A DNA stretch of 64,000 nt from Xiphophorus maculatus (taxonomy: Eukaryota; Chordata; Actinopteri; Cyprinodontiformes; Poeciliidae): NCBI RefSeq assembly GCF_002775205.1, contig NC_036454.1, forward strand, positions 12,420,882 through 12,484,881, read 5' to 3'. A program made the translations under genes and the position numbers. The notes below the pieces were generated by a model that was not told where the DNA came from, did no database searches, and saw only the letters and a list, made by a program, of their open reading frames with translations. Shown piece by piece: positions 23,995 through 50,834 of this stretch (position 1 is the stretch's first letter; every line of letters begins with the position of its first letter).

Positions 23995-26900
23995 CCTGTA
24001 GGGCTGTGCCTAATGGACTCTGAAGTCAATTAAACGGAATATGACAACACAAAATGTAAGCTTGTTTTCTTCAACAAAACAGACTACGAATATACAGTTT
24101 TACATATTTATTTTGCAAAGTAACATACGTGTTTGCATCGAATGATATGTGTCAGCTACCTGCTGATTTTTTCACAATCAGCTTTATAAGATTGTGTGCA
24201 CAGGCAAGACATTTCACTCAGCGTAGAGACATCAAATATGTCTATTTTTATAACATATTTTTGTATTTATATATTCATAAACTTCAATGGAATTAACATG
24301 AAAGGTAAACAATATTTACATACATAAGTATATACTCCCCTCTTTCATTCAGTAAGAGGGGAGAGTTGATGAACTCAACATGAAGAGATAAGAGAAACTT
24401 TATTATCCATTAGAACAAATGCTAAGAAAATGACAAATACAACAGATTGAAATACAAAAATAACCACAATATACATGACACAACCAGAATACAAACATAG
24501 GCTACCACAACCTTCATTTGGGACTATTAGGAAAATTGTTACTGGGAGTGCTTCTTATATTGATAATATTTGAACCTTTTTCTATTCCACGTTATCATTT
24601 TTGTTTCTGCAAGTAGCAGCAACCTGTAATTACACTTAAGAAGCCGTTTTAGGTAAGCTAGGTCAAGCTTAACTTTCCCTGTGAATCTAGTACTGCGGAG
24701 CTGGGGAAGCACTACAAGACTTATCCCAATTTACTTTACATCTTTACAAAGCTATTGAGTCTGTGCTTATTTTTCAGGGTTAGGGTCTTAAAAGATCAAA
24801 TAAAAGAAAATGCTTAAAACTGACTCAATAAAATAGGATTAAAACATTTTCATAAAAAGGAGTAAACATTAAAATTTCTCAAAGTTTGAGGGGATTGTAA
24901 AATAAAGTAAATAGAAGAGTTCATGAGAGTCCCCTCACTTCCAAAAGATTTCATGCCTGCCCAACTGACCGCTTGACCAGATGAGAAATGCCACAGGCCC
25001 ACTGATGCAGATCAGCTGAAGTTTATCATGACTTTCTGAACACCTCAGCAAGGCCACAAGTTGGTGGCCCTGGGGTCATGCTGCACTGATGAAGTAATTA
25101 ATGCAGAAAAAAAAACTGTCAAATATTGATTGCTGATGCTGCACAGGACAGATATTGTTTTTACAGGCTAACATCTCTGTTTTAAAAATATCTTTTCAAA
25201 TCAGTGTTAAGAAAAATTCAAATTTTGAGAGAATCTTTGTGAATTTGGGGATTTCATTTATAAACTATTCCTTTGTGTACAATCTATATTTTATATGTCT
25301 TAAAATCATCTTACGGAAAACCAAAATAGCTTCCCAAATTAAATGTAAATCGACTATACTGACTTGAAAGGGAATCTCTAGCAGTAAAACCATGCTGATA
25401 GTGATTTTAATCAAGCTTCATATTCATTTGATACTTGATTTGCTTTTTCTATATTTACCCCTGGAGCTTCTTGGGTTTCTACTTTTTTGTGTTTTTTATT
25501 TTTATTTTTTTTATTTATCACTTCAGCCATTTCCAATCTTGAAAATGTTTTAGAACAAAACATGTCTTACAGCTAGAAATGAACAGATTTAGGATTTGTT
25601 TTACGGCAACATGGTTCAGGCATTGAATTTGCCATTGTAGCTCTTTTTATTCCCTTATGATTCAGTTCTGCACACCTACAGATGTGGCCCCTTTTCCTTC
25701 CCACTTTGTGCCATCAGCTCACAGGGAAAAATGCTCTTCACAGACATGCACAGACTGAGGCAGATGCCATCACCGACCTCTAATTTATTTATTTCTGTTC
25801 CCACTTACGCTGGGATCTTGTGAAGGGAAGTAACCCGAGGAGGGAACGACTGCATCGCTGCTGCACACTTTGTGCCGAAGGGAGATAAACAAAAGGGCAG
25901 GATCACAGCTTTGTGTGTCTTTGCACACATCTGAGCACGTTCATATTCAGAATTCCTTTGTGGCACGCACAGCTGCACTGAATGCCTTTCCTGGATTTGT
26001 GTCAAACCTGCTAGTTTTGTTGTAAATCTCCAAGCTTTTAGATCAAACAAGCGTCGAAATCCTCGCTCTGGACAAACAGATTGAAGAGCATCACCTTGTG
26101 ATCTTGTTTTTGACATATTTGGCGTAAAAATATTGCGCCTGTTTTGTTTGGTTTTTTTATTCAAAAGAGCATAGCAATGGCATTTTTGATAAGTGTTTAA
26201 TTTTTTCTTCCTCTTTGGTTATTTTAAGGAGATGTACGCAAAGTAATAATCACACACTGCCAAGACCTGGAACAAGTCCCTCCTGTTATATGCAGCCAGT
26301 GTGAGTCTGTTTCTGGAAATAGCCACCCACAGCTGACACTGTGATGTTTCCATTTGTCAGACGCTATCAGTGTTAATTAGAGAGGGCAGCCACAAAAGAG
26401 GAACAGAGCTACACCAGAGACACTGAGAACAAAGACTGAAACAGACCGGAGTCACAGTATCATCCACATTTCCTCCAGCAGCACCAACCTTCTAACCTTT
26501 AGATACGACCTCATGTCTCATTTATGCTTTATTCCCTATTACCTTTTCAGTTCTCTCTGGTCTATTTTCTTTTTCAGTTCCTAATTTACCGTTTTTTTCT
26601 ATTTCTTTTGTTGATTTATATCCATGATTTTCTTTGTTTGTATTTTGCTAATTGTTTTTTTTTCCATCATGCAAAGCACTTTTAACTTAAATTTTTGAAC
26701 TATTCATCATTTCCTCCACTCTGAAAAAACTTAAGTGAATACTTAGAAGTTGTAAGAATGTTTCAATGAGTACAAACATGGACATTTTTACCTATTCTAA
26801 TTTTTAACCCTAGCAGATTTTAGTTAAAAAAAAAATCATGAGTAGATGTTAAAAAATGCTTTGAAAAGATTTATTGTGGTTTCATAACCAGAGAAAACTG

Positions 26901-28079
26901 ACTTTTTTTTATAGAGGCATGCACACTTTTAATCTTCACTGTAAATTAAGTGAAAGAATGCAGCAATCTTTCATTTTGAATTTATCTTTTGGGGAGAGAG
27001 AGGTTTTGTGACTCTCTTGCTGTCATAGAAGATGAGAATAAACTGATATCAACAGAAGCATTTAATGACTTTAAAACTACATTCCATTTCTAAACCTGCT
27101 TTATGTCTTCCTGATACAAAGATCTAAAAGAAGCTGCACTGCGGGAGAATTATCATCCAACCAGCTTTTCTCTGAGCACATCTGATGAAGAGTAGGGATA
27201 TTGTGTGGATTAGAAGCAGTCACACCTGCTTATGAACAATATCTATATTTTCAACCCTCTCCTCTGCAAACAAAACAACAAGATCAGAACAAATCCACTG
27301 ACCAGTCCCGCCTTAGCATTGTTTTAACATTCATTAGATCATTGTGGCACATTATTAAGCTGAAGGGTGAGCAAACATAATCAGAACCGTTTTTGCTCTG
27401 CTGACCAGAGTCAACAAATAATAATTAAATTTTTCTTGGTGTATCTGTTTGCTGTCAGTCATTTCAAAATAAAAAGCAGCACGCACACACTGAAACAGCC
27501 AAAGTGAAACCTTCTTCCTCAATCCCTGAGGATGTAACATCGTTTGGGAAACATTTTTATATTCAGCATGACCTCCTTTTTTTCTTTTGTCTCCTCAATG
27601 ATGAAGCTCATTTAAATCCCAACCCACCAAACACAGAAATCACCAGATCGGTGTGACAGTGAGACACAACAAACATTGGCAAAGCTTTCTGCTGTTCGCC
27701 TGTTGCTCTTCCTTCAACCTCAGCAGAGAATTCCAGGCGATGTCTTAAGAGTTTTCAGGAGTGCTTAAACAAAAGTAAGAAAACACAAAGTAATGCACAA
27801 TCAACATGGGAAATGACAAAGTCATGAGTCTGAAATAATTATTTAAAACAGACAATGTTTAAACCGAGGAGGCTGCAGATCACTGGGTGTAGTAAGTGTC
27901 TTTTGCTATGACTAAAAACGAAAAATTAAAATAATTTATAGCCAGGTGTATTCATAAAAATTTTGACTTGTGCAATTTCAATGGCATATCCACACACTGA
28001 AGCACATTGAGTGGATTCACCACTTTATTACCAGAAAAGTGGTGATCACAGATAAATAAGATGTTGTCCTGTCACAATG
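23995..28079. other. Intergenic region, no gene recognised
   Basis: AT-rich DNA. Visible items are a perfect 10-bp hairpin (24335-24363, arm CTCCCCTCTT) and a LINE-tail-like stretch near 24386-24410 (AGATAAGAGAAACTTTATTA). A 119-codon minus-strand frame (25805-26164) has no recognisable domain and is taken as chance. Confidence 0.5.
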
Positions 28080-28290
28080 ACAAACCTCTGTGTTTTTGTG
28101 ACAGACCAACGCATTATAATGTATAACTGTACAATGTGCATATGTAGTCAGTCTCCCTTAGTCGATACTTTGAAGATGCATGTCTTCACTACTTTTGTAC
28201 ATCTTGAAACTGAAATGTTTGCCCATTGCTCTTTGCAAAACAGCATTAAATTCTGTCAGATTGGATGAGGGGTGTTTAGGAGCACATAAG
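28080..28290 (-). mobile_element. Tc1/mariner transposase fragment (decayed)
   Basis: Read on the minus strand, this resembles the 3' part of the common teleost Tc1-like transposase, around the stretch that follows the DDE motif (TTTGCAAAGAGCAATGGGCA). It is short, has no open frame and is clearly degenerate. Confidence 0.45.
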
Positions 28291-28324
28291 AACTGACATA
28301 ACATACTTTCCTACAAACCATTCC

Positions 28325-28480
28325 ATTGCAGTTCCGGCTGTAGGCTAAGATTCGGTGTCTTCTAAACCCCCGAGTCGGTTGTGGCAGATGGCTGCTCACA
28401 CTGAGCCAGGTCCTGCTGAAGGTTCACAACATGTTCATCCAGGAAGCATGAATGCTGCAGCAAGTCAGTGACTCGATAAT
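28325..28480 (+). repeat. Dispersed fish SINE/LINE-like fragment
   Basis: The text AACCCCCGAGTCGGTTGTGG and CTCACACTGAGCCAGGTCCT, followed by CTGCTGAAGGTT, resembles a widespread teleost interspersed repeat. The class was not determined. Confidence 0.45.
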
Positions 28481-29092
28481 TTAGATAAAATATCTTAATA
28501 AATCTTTTTAAACCAATTTGAACACTAAACTGAACTCGATCAACTGTTTGATAACTGGGTCATTTGGAATGTGTGCATGACTGAATTGAAATGACCTGCT
28601 GTGCTCTCTACGTGATTTGTGGCAAACATTAAATAGACTTGTTATTTTTTGATCTGTCTTCTTGCCGCTCAATAATGTGTCAAGATTTGTGGAATAATGT
28701 AGTACGTAATTAGTTAGTGACTTCAGATTGCAACTAGTTGCTCTGGATTTTATGTAGGGGTAACAGAATTAATGGGTAAAGGTTTGTTACGACTGTTGTG
28801 TTTCTCAACCAGTAAGACCCCATCTTAACTTATTGCAAGATAAGAAGAATAAGATCATTTGGGATTAGGGATTCTCAGTCACCTTTGCGAATCCCCAATG
28901 GGAACTCTAAAACCCATATGTGAAAAATGTGGGCAACACGGCTCTTCAAACAGAGTGGCATAATGTCCATGGGTAGTGCCATTAGAACTCTGTTTTTTTA
29001 AGTTATATTCCATTATTCAGGAGGTTTCTACTGTTTGCATGTTCAAATCATGTGAAGCTGTGCCCTTCCTTCATCTTTTGCACCATGTAAGG

Positions 29093-29315
29093 CAGGGGTC
29101 TCAAACTCCAGTCCTCGAGGGCCGCAGTCCTGCAACTTTTAGATGTACCTCTGCTGCACTACACCTGAACAGAATAATTAGGTCATTAAGGCTTTGGAAA
29201 ACTGATCTACACAAGGAGGAGGTCATTAAGTCATTTCATTCCAGTGTTTTGTACCTGTGGCACATCTAAAAACTGCAGGACTGCGGCCCTTGAGGCCTGG
29301 AGTTTGAGACCCCTG
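29093..29315. mobile_element. hAT-type MITE, 223 bp
   Basis: Long terminal inverted repeats start CAGGGGTCTCAAACTCCAG and end CTGGAGTTTGAGACCCCTG. A perfect 8-bp target duplication ATGTAAGG flanks it at 29085-29092 and 29316-29323. The size, CAGGGG ends and 8-bp duplication are typical of hAT MITEs. It has no coding capacity. Confidence 0.92.
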
Positions 29316-29985
29316 ATGTAAGGATTGTAAGAAATATTGACTTTTCACATAAAAAAATGTAAAATTAAAAATCAGGACCACATTTGATCATCTAAATCCA
29401 AAGTACTTTAGCCAAACCAAAACTTTTTTCTTAAAGTAAAATTGAATATTCAAGAAACCTTTATTCTATAGATGGAGGTACAAAAAAATAGATTTAAGGT
29501 TTCTTTTACATTGAGACCTCCTTAAATTGAGGAAAAAAAGATGAATAAAATGTTTAGTTGGGTAAGTCATAAAACATTTTTGTAAACTACAAAACTAGCA
29601 CTGAACATCTTAATATGTCTCAGTCGTTGATAGTTTTGACAAATTATTTGATCAGAAGTAGGAAAGTGTTTTACAAATTGTAAAGGAGTGGGTATTTTTA
29701 GCCATGTGGGGATGTGTGTTTCTATTTAGTTCCAGTGTTCAATCTGTAGACCTCAACGAGTTTGAACCAGATAAAGAAACCTGCAGGTTTACCCGCGGTC
29801 CGTCTGGAGTTCTTGGGTGGTTTCAAAATCTTAACTTCACGATGGTTAGTTACAATGAAAGGGGCGGGCGGGAGTCATTATTATATTATAATAATTGCTG
29901 TTAATATGAAGGAAGCTCTTCATACTGCAGTGTGTGTGAGTTTGAAGCATCTTAAGGCTGCTGCCTGACTCTGGTGGGGGATCCC
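29316..29985. other. Intergenic region upstream of mapk4
   Basis: AT-rich, with no gene recognised. The sequence becomes more GC-rich towards 29950, where the mapk4 promoter probably begins. Confidence 0.4.
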
Positions 29986-29989
29986 TCTC

Positions 29990-30305
29990 GCACTCAACCC
30001 CCCTCCCCTCTCAGATCATCCCTCTGAAGCGCTGACAGAGAGCGGACACTCGCCCACAGTAACCGGCTCTGTAGCAGCCACTGGCTTATCTCCTCTCGGA
30101 GGATCGGATCGCTCCCTCCGGTGCCAGTCCAGCGCCCGCTGACGGTTCCTCTCATAAATCGCCCATATCTCACTTTTCACCCGAGCGACAAAAAGAGAGA
30201 TGGACAAGTGTTTCACTTTCTTCGCTCACAAGGATCCGTCTCTATCACATCTTTTCCTCCGGATCTTTGTTTCTGGACGGGAGGCTGCGGCTGCGTAATG
30301 CCTCT
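29990..30305 (+). promoter_or_regulatory. mapk4: Probable mapk4 promoter and untranslated exon 1
   Basis: A locally GC-rich block upstream of mapk4 ends in a consensus donor CCTCT|GTGAGTACAG at 30305/30306. It has small upstream reading frames but no frame that continues into mapk4. Its role as a 5' untranslated exon is inferred from position and the donor. The start point is not known. Confidence 0.4.
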
Positions 30306-31791
30306 GTGAGTACAGATGGTTGCTGTTGATTTATCTTTCGATTCTATTTCCCCCCCACTCTTTTAAAAGAGCAAAAATAAAATAAAATAAAAAAAAGAAG
30401 ACAGCCACCAAAACACTCACTTGGGTAAGATTTCTAGACGCTTAAAATAGTGAAACGATGCACATGGCCTGTTTCTGCTCTTTCTGGGAAATGAGGCTCT
30501 TTGTTTTATTATGCACTTTCAGTGGTTTTGTTTCGTCAGAGGGGCGTTACTATGTGGACACAAACGCAGCTGCACAGAGCCAGTGTTCAGAGGAGATGCG
30601 GCGTTTTTATCAACTGAAGTAAATCTGCATTAGCGCAGCATGGAAAGTAAACAGAGTGGGGGGGAGAAAGAAAAGAAAATGCAGCCGAGAGAGCAACACA
30701 TAAAGCATTGTTTTGCTCATCCCGCTATCAAATATATTAAGGATATTGGCAAGTGGGGTTTCATTTCCTGCTTTTAAGCAGACTCTGAATGTCATTTAAA
30801 GCCAGTTTACTTGTTCCGATTTTGCTGTTTCTGGACTAACACGGAGCATTTTTGATCTGCTTTCAGATTCTGCACAAATTAAAATGGGTTTAGCTGCTGA
30901 GTAACATGACGAATCAGGGAGAGTAAATGCTTAAAGAGAGCAGGAGCCGCTGTTGCAAGTGATTATGCATTATTTATAAAGTTACCCCAGTGCTGCACTT
31001 CCCACCCAGCTCCATTGCCTCCATCTCTACTCTCTGTTCTCACCTTACAATTTTGCAGCCTCTTGCAGTCTGCCTGAGTGAGCACGATCTGAGAGAAACT
31101 GTTGTTAGAAAATAAAAAAGACTGATGTGACCTGACCCTCGTCTTCCAAACAGAGGCAGAGGCAGTTGCACTCAAGCTAAAGAAGTTAGATCTGTTATAG
31201 CAAAGGAATCGGAAGATGGAGGGGAAAAAAAGGACAACACAGATTCCAGAAACAGGAAGAAACACAAAAGTATCTGATAGATTTAAAATGCAGCCAAGTT
31301 GAAACTAAATAAACAAGCTGTGTGATCTGTTCCATCTTGTCAAACTGAAGTGTTGCTTTTAAGTGTAAACAGTAGGAAAAAATGGAGATGCACCAAAACG
31401 AAATCCTCTGTTGACTAAAATCAGCTAATTTTCAGCTCGTCTGGCCCTGACTTATGATTGGTAAGCAGGAAACAGAAAAATCAAATAATTTCCCAGTCAG
31501 TGAATGCACTCCAACTAAATGATATACACGACCAAAGCTGTTTGGTGTATATGTCTAAACTGGGTAAAAATGTCTTGTAAAGATTGTATCTTTAGGACCA
31601 ATTAGATGCTATGAAGTAAGAGGAAGAAAAACGTGTAAGGGACGTCTAGAAACTATGAAGGGATGCTCCCAGATAACAGAAAAACGCAACGTTTTAGAGC
31701 AAAGTTGCTCTGTTTTCTCCAGGTTCTTGAGTTTTTATTGCATCACCCCTATTCTTAATGTAAATAATTTAACGACTTTCATTGCAAGAAG

Positions 31792-31820
31792 ACATTTTTC
31801 AATGAATTATTGAAAAATGT
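31792..31820. repeat. Perfect 12-bp hairpin
   Basis: ACATTTTTCAAT at 31792-31803 pairs perfectly with 31809-31820 around GAATT. It is in the presumed first mapk4 intron. Confidence 0.9.
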
Positions 31821-32125
31821 GAATGCTCTTCATTACATTTAAAAAAAATCTGCATCTCGGCACAGTTTTACAAAACAAAACAAAAAAAAGAACAGAGATC
31901 AGAAATTGGCTGCAAAAGTCTGATTGATGCATCTTCAGCTTGCATCTGACATGACTGTACTTCCTGACTGAGAACACCAAGTTACTTGCGTGGATTAGGT
32001 TACGGTGCTGTTCGATGTTATGTAACAGTTACTCTCTAACAGACCCACTCGCTGTTTAACTTTCATCTATCGTCCGTGAGTCTCGGCTTTCCATTCACCC
32101 CGTTTCTCCTCTTTCTACCCACCAG

Positions 32126-33139
32126 CAGAAGAGGAAGAAGTAGCAGATGTGTTGTGCAGGATGTTCTCTGTTTGACCACGGCCTGCTGCTGAAAGCCCTA
32201 CATTCATGAGAAGGCAACAGAAAGAAGATTACTGGGGGATTAAACACATGCACACGTGTGCACATGCAAACGCAGGGGGGTACTACGGTTCCGGGATTTA
32301 ACTTCCATCCAACTGATCTGAATGAACTTCCCTGACTGACTGAGAGACTCTACAGGCATCATGGAAGAAGAGGAGGAGCCAACAGAGGCTCACTGAATGT
32401 ACTGCCGCTGACCCCACCTTCTTTCCACCTGTCTCACCATCAAAGGCTTGGAAAGCTTTAAATTGCAAAGCTGACTGTCCCCCCTCTGACTGTATTGATG
32501 CTTAGCAGTAGAATTAGCCTCACATATTGCTTGCATATATCTGCCTACACCTGCCCTGATTTATTTAAAAAAAGACTAGCTGACATTCACATTTGAGAGA
32601 TACAGAGAAAGCTTCAGGTTTTTTTTTTATCCTGCAGCCATAGCAAAAAAAAAAACCATCAAGTGTCAAGAGGAGGATGCTGAAGAGAAAGTGATATTTT
32701 TAAACCTTTGCTGTGGATGCCTTACCACCACAGGCTTACACACGAGACTGAAGGATGACTGATAAAACCACACCTTTGATTCCTTTAAGTTCAGAAGTTC
32801 TGTTTTTAGCTCAAGCTCTTCTTGTTTTTGATCACATCAACAACAACAAAGAAATATTCCTATTGCTTTGTTGTTTAAGATGAGTAACAGATCTGATGTG
32901 AGAATTGCCGGAAGGAGATAAAGATATGTCTTATTTTTGCTGCAGCACATCTCTTTTCATGAGGATGTAAACCAGATGTGACTTTTCCAATATATTTTGG
33001 AGTATATGAGGCCTTAACAACAAGAAATACATTTGCACACCGTAGGTTCCTAAAGAAAGTGCAGATGACGATTCACCAGCAAAATGTAACATCTTCTGTA
33101 TAAAACAAGAACAATCCTATCCCCTCAAACTGAGCTGCA
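32126..33139 (+). other. mapk4: Probable long 5' UTR of mapk4
   Basis: The acceptor CTACCCACCAG|CAG (a NAGNAG site, so 32126 or 32129) is followed by about 1 kb without introns up to the mapk4 start codon. Several short upstream reading frames lie within it. Human MAPK4 also has a long 5' leader. The exon itself is inferred. Confidence 0.45.
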
Positions 33140-46542
<13,403 letters not shown>

Positions 46543-49500
46543 TCTCAGTTCCAGGGTTAGCGTAAGATAACTATAAAAATAGTCACACTTCAAAATATAC
46601 TGCAAATGAGGGATGTTCTGCATTCTACAGTAGCAGCTTGTCTTTTTAGCCCTGAATTGGCTTCAAGACAAACCTTCAGTTTAGAAACAGCAGTTGTGCA
46701 GCTTTGGTTCTCAGGCAATACAAGCTAGGAAAAAACTTGAGTAAAATATAAATCAACACACTTGGCTCTATAAATACTAAACATTTACTCAATGTGAGTA
46801 GTTCTGCTTTATGCCTGTTTCTATAGGTAGTAAAGCTAACTATCAATCGTTCAAGACTTGATGATCGCTAATGATGCATTGTCTTTGCCCTAAAACTTGG
46901 ATTTAATGAGTTCCCAGTTGGAAATACAACATAAATGTCCCCTGAAGTCACATCTCTTGTCAGTAAAGTGAGTGGTCTCTTGATATGTTTAATTTGTTTT
47001 AGGAAGTCAAAGCTCTGATCTGAGAACAACATCGCACACGAGTCGGGTAAACAAGAATGTCCGCTAAAGTTAAAACTATGACTAAGAAGGTTAGAGGTTT
47101 CCTGTTAGTTTTTCTCTCACGTTGACACTGATCAGAAAATGACACTACACCTGGGTTTTGTACATTCCATTGGTGTGTTCTCTTATCGATAAGAAGTTAG
47201 ATTTTCTGAATTCCCAGTTGAAATGCAACAAGAATGTCAAAATTCTACCTGTGAAACTGTTGGAGAATAGCGTTTTAATGCAAAACATGAAAACCAAAAA
47301 CATATCAGCAGCTCCAAAGACAAATAGCCAGTCACACCAGTTTTCTGACTTAAGGCTACAACTCTCTCAAATAAGTCTCAGGTCTCCAAGACAAACTGAG
47401 CACAATATATTAGCAAATCAGAAAATCTGTGAGGTTTGCTAACTGTTTTAGTTCCAACCGCTATCACAACTTAAAGGCAATAAAAGGTTTTTTTTCTATT
47501 TTATGCCTTCAAACTCTAAAGGTATATATAGTCAAAATTAGAGGTGGCACAGCATCATGCATGTTATCAGTTGACCAAGATGCATGCAACTTTCACTGCG
47601 TTTAACACACATGACCGCCATGTTGGATACTCTCTTTGTCTCCTTCTCTCTCTTTCAGTAAGATACTGAACTCTGGGATGTTTGGAGAATTACAACTTAC
47701 CCAGTCAGAATTTTACCTCCAGAATTTTCCCTGGCTGTTGTATATCCGACTGGGAATTCTGGAAAATCTGACTTTACTGTAGAGTACAAAAACAAGTCAC
47801 AATCGGAGCAGCCTCGAGTTCAGTCTCCACTGTCAAAGTTATATAAAATATATATAAAACAGTGAAGGTTTCAGGAATAAGCTATTAACACTTCTGTCCG
47901 CTTGTGTCTAATGAAACCTGACACATGCTAATGCACAACCTCTGATTTTGAACATGCTCCTTTGCTATTTAAATGCATTCAAGAGAGAAAATTAAATTGT
48001 TACCAGCTTGTAGGGATGTGACATAGTGCCAAGGTTCAAGCTCCAACTTAATCCAATGCACCATATACATGTCACAAAATATTTGTCACTGATAACAGCA
48101 ATCTTAGGCTCTTATTATGTGCTTAAAACCTGCTGTAATTAGCTTTCTAAACTCCATCCTGTTAACTCTTGAAAGAATCTGTCAGTCTTCCAATAACATT
48201 TACCAAATGATGACAATAAGTGACGCAGCAAAAGGTTTTTCTAAGCATTTGAATGTATTAACTAAGAAGTAACTGTTAGTTTCCTGTTAGCCAGACAGAG
48301 TGTGTTCAGTTTTATTTATTGCTGTTTTAACACTCCCCAAATGACTTACTAAGTTTTAATAATAGAATCTTGTATAAAGTTATGTTCATATTGGATTTTA
48401 AAGTCACTAGTCATTTTTGTGTCTAAAATAGTTCTGCAATATTTTATAAATATTAGAAAATATGATCTTTTTAATGATTTTGAAGTTAGCTGGGATGTTT
48501 TTTGAATTAGGACTGAGCTAATCTATGGTAGCGCTCTATGATTCTTCTGCCAGCTGGACACATCACATGTAATTTGTTTCCTGTTTGATGTACCAAATCT
48601 GTTCCACAATGAAAACACAGTTTTTTTCCATGGCTACCGCCAAGTAGCTCTATTTATAATGTACAATTTTTTCAGAACCCTTTTGTATTTATTAGGTTGT
48701 TACAGTAGATGCTTCTGTTTCGTTTGTTTGTTTGTTTGTTTTTTATAGCATTTTGGCTCTTTTATTTCTCTCAGCCAAGTCTACTGGACTGCACACTTAC
48801 TGGCAACCCCCTAAAAATATTTTTCTTTAATTATTTTTTTATTTAAGTGTTTCAGCTATAATTTTACAGTAGGAAATGTTAATATGCTTGGGGCCAATAA
48901 TTGTGGAGGGTGGTGCTGCTGAGATGTGCTGTATGGCTGTTGAAAAAGCCAGCTAAGTTCAATTAATTTTTCATACATCCTCTGACAACGGTTGTAACAA
49001 GTTGAAATGCAACGCCTTGCTGTGAAGTTATCTTTATCTGTATGCAGAGTGCAGTTGCACCTGTCCTGGAGTAACGCTGTAGAGAGTACCAGAGGTAAAA
49101 CTCTGAGTTCATAATACACTGCCAGCAATACTGCAAAACAAGCATGTTTAGTCATATTTTTGTCTTTCACTGAATGACCACGTTATAAACCACAGTGATA
49201 TTGCTATCAATCATTGAGTTTCGTATCAATCTGCTTATTTTATGCACACTGTAACCTACAAGTAGTCGAGTATTTCCAAAGGATACTAACACAAGATATA
49301 CTATCAGTACAACCCAGTGAAACAGCAGTCAAATCACATTTCTGTTGTTAAATTTACAGTAAAGCACATGTAGAATATGAAGCACATTAAAAAGGCAGCA
49401 TTTGGTCACCATCAACATTACAACTCTGTATTGTCTTCTTTTGTCAGTAATGTACCTCTCTCAATAAGAACAAAAACCTTGGCCTATTTAGAGCACTCAA

Positions 49501-50023
49501 AGAAAGTAAAAACTGCACGTTTCTGATACAATAATAGATAAGTTGGTATACAGTCTGACTTTTACCATGTCTTATAGTCTACATTTGTTGCACAAATGTA
49601 GACTATAAGGCTTAGGTTGCCTTATTTCAAAGGCAACCTAAGCCAGCAATAATGCCATTATTGAGTGACACAAACACACTGTAACACATATGGTTACTGA
49701 GCCAAAAGTAAAAATAGATAGAACATTGCTTATTCTATGAAGCAATCTTGAAAATGTGCCTCAGTACACCTCGATGCTTCCAGCTTGCTGAATGTAAAAT
49801 ATGCCCTCATCTCTGTATGGCTATGCAGGTAGCTTAATCCATGTCTTAACGGTGTATGTCTTTGTGAAACAGTAACAAATTATCTGGTTTCTTATTCCAT
49901 ATTTACCATACTTATGCTTCAGGGGGATCTCAGCCTTTCATTTGAGAAAATTTGTGGGAATTTTATTGTATTGGATTGATAGCATCTCTTTTGAGTGTCA
50001 ACCTTTGTTGGAAAATTAATAAA
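46543..50023 (+). other. mapk4: mapk4 3' UTR (probable)
   Basis: About 3.5 kb without coding potential follows the mapk4 stop and ends at a good AATAAA (50018-50023). An earlier AATAAA near 47477 could give a short form. It includes two abutting perfect hairpins (49571-49644). Weak internal repeats of GA(A/G)TTCCCAGTTG occur near 46909 and 47209. Confidence 0.5.
49571..49644. repeat. Two abutting perfect hairpins
   Basis: CTTATAGTCTACATTTGT (49571-49588) pairs perfectly with 49592-49609. GGCTTAGGTTGCCTT (49609-49623) pairs perfectly with 49630-49644. The two share one base and lie in the presumed mapk4 3' UTR. Confidence 0.95.
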
Positions 50024-50564
50024 ATAATGTTGGAAAAAGATCTGTCTGTCCTAATATCTATCTAGGCATAGTGTTAATCCCCTGCTGCAAATTGAATTCC
50101 CATGTAGGACAGAAAGGACATTTTGTGTCACTATATCAAAATGAGGAATTGATTTCTCAAAAGTTCCACATTCATGCCAAAGCAAGTGTGCTGGTGTCAT
50201 AGGTGAAGTTCTCTGTGAAATGGTTCAATTTGGACAAAATTTTCAGAAAAGAAAAAAATAAATGCATAACAGTGACAGATTTTAACATAGGGGACTTTAA
50301 ATTGTATCTATAACTATTGCGCATTGATAAGCATAGTTCATTTTGACTGACTTGACAAAATAAATAATGTTATAAAGGATTAGAGAATTGCATGGTAATA
50401 AACATTTGCTATTTGTTTGTAAGTAATCACAAACTGCTATTGTGATGAACAAAGGACTAATGTTGTGGAGGTTGAACCATGTCAGTTTTTGTTTTTTTTA
50501 GTAGAAAAATCTACCAAAGTTTGAGAAATATTTTTGCAACCTTACCGTAAAAAGGAATGATGCT

Positions 50565-50834
50565 TTGCTTCTGTCACGCGCGCGACCGTCTCTACGGCAA
50601 CCAAGAAGGGAATCCCAGCATGTGATTGGACGAGCTGCCAACCTCTCGCGTACAACAGTTCCTCCCCTGTTTCCAGTCATTCAGCTGGTTCCGTCTGTAG
50701 CGGTAGCTCTTGTCCGAGGACACTCCAGCCCACTCCAGGGTGTCAGACCTCGAAAGTTACACCGAAGAAACATGCTGAGTAAACATTAGGCTGTCCAGCA
50801 GAAGGAAAGCGCTATTTTCCACACCCGAAAGCAG
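50565..50834 (+). promoter_or_regulatory. me2: Probable me2 promoter and untranslated exon 1
   Basis: This is the only CpG-rich block between mapk4 and me2 (CACGCGCGCGACCG near 50576). It has an inverted CCAAT box (ATTGG, 50625-50629) and ends in a good donor, AAAGCAG|GTAAAC at 50834/50835. No frame continues into me2. Its role is inferred from position and composition. Confidence 0.5.

Noticed and set aside
25805-26164. 119-codon minus-strand frame
   Set aside because: No domain or family resemblance. Intergenic and without supporting signals.
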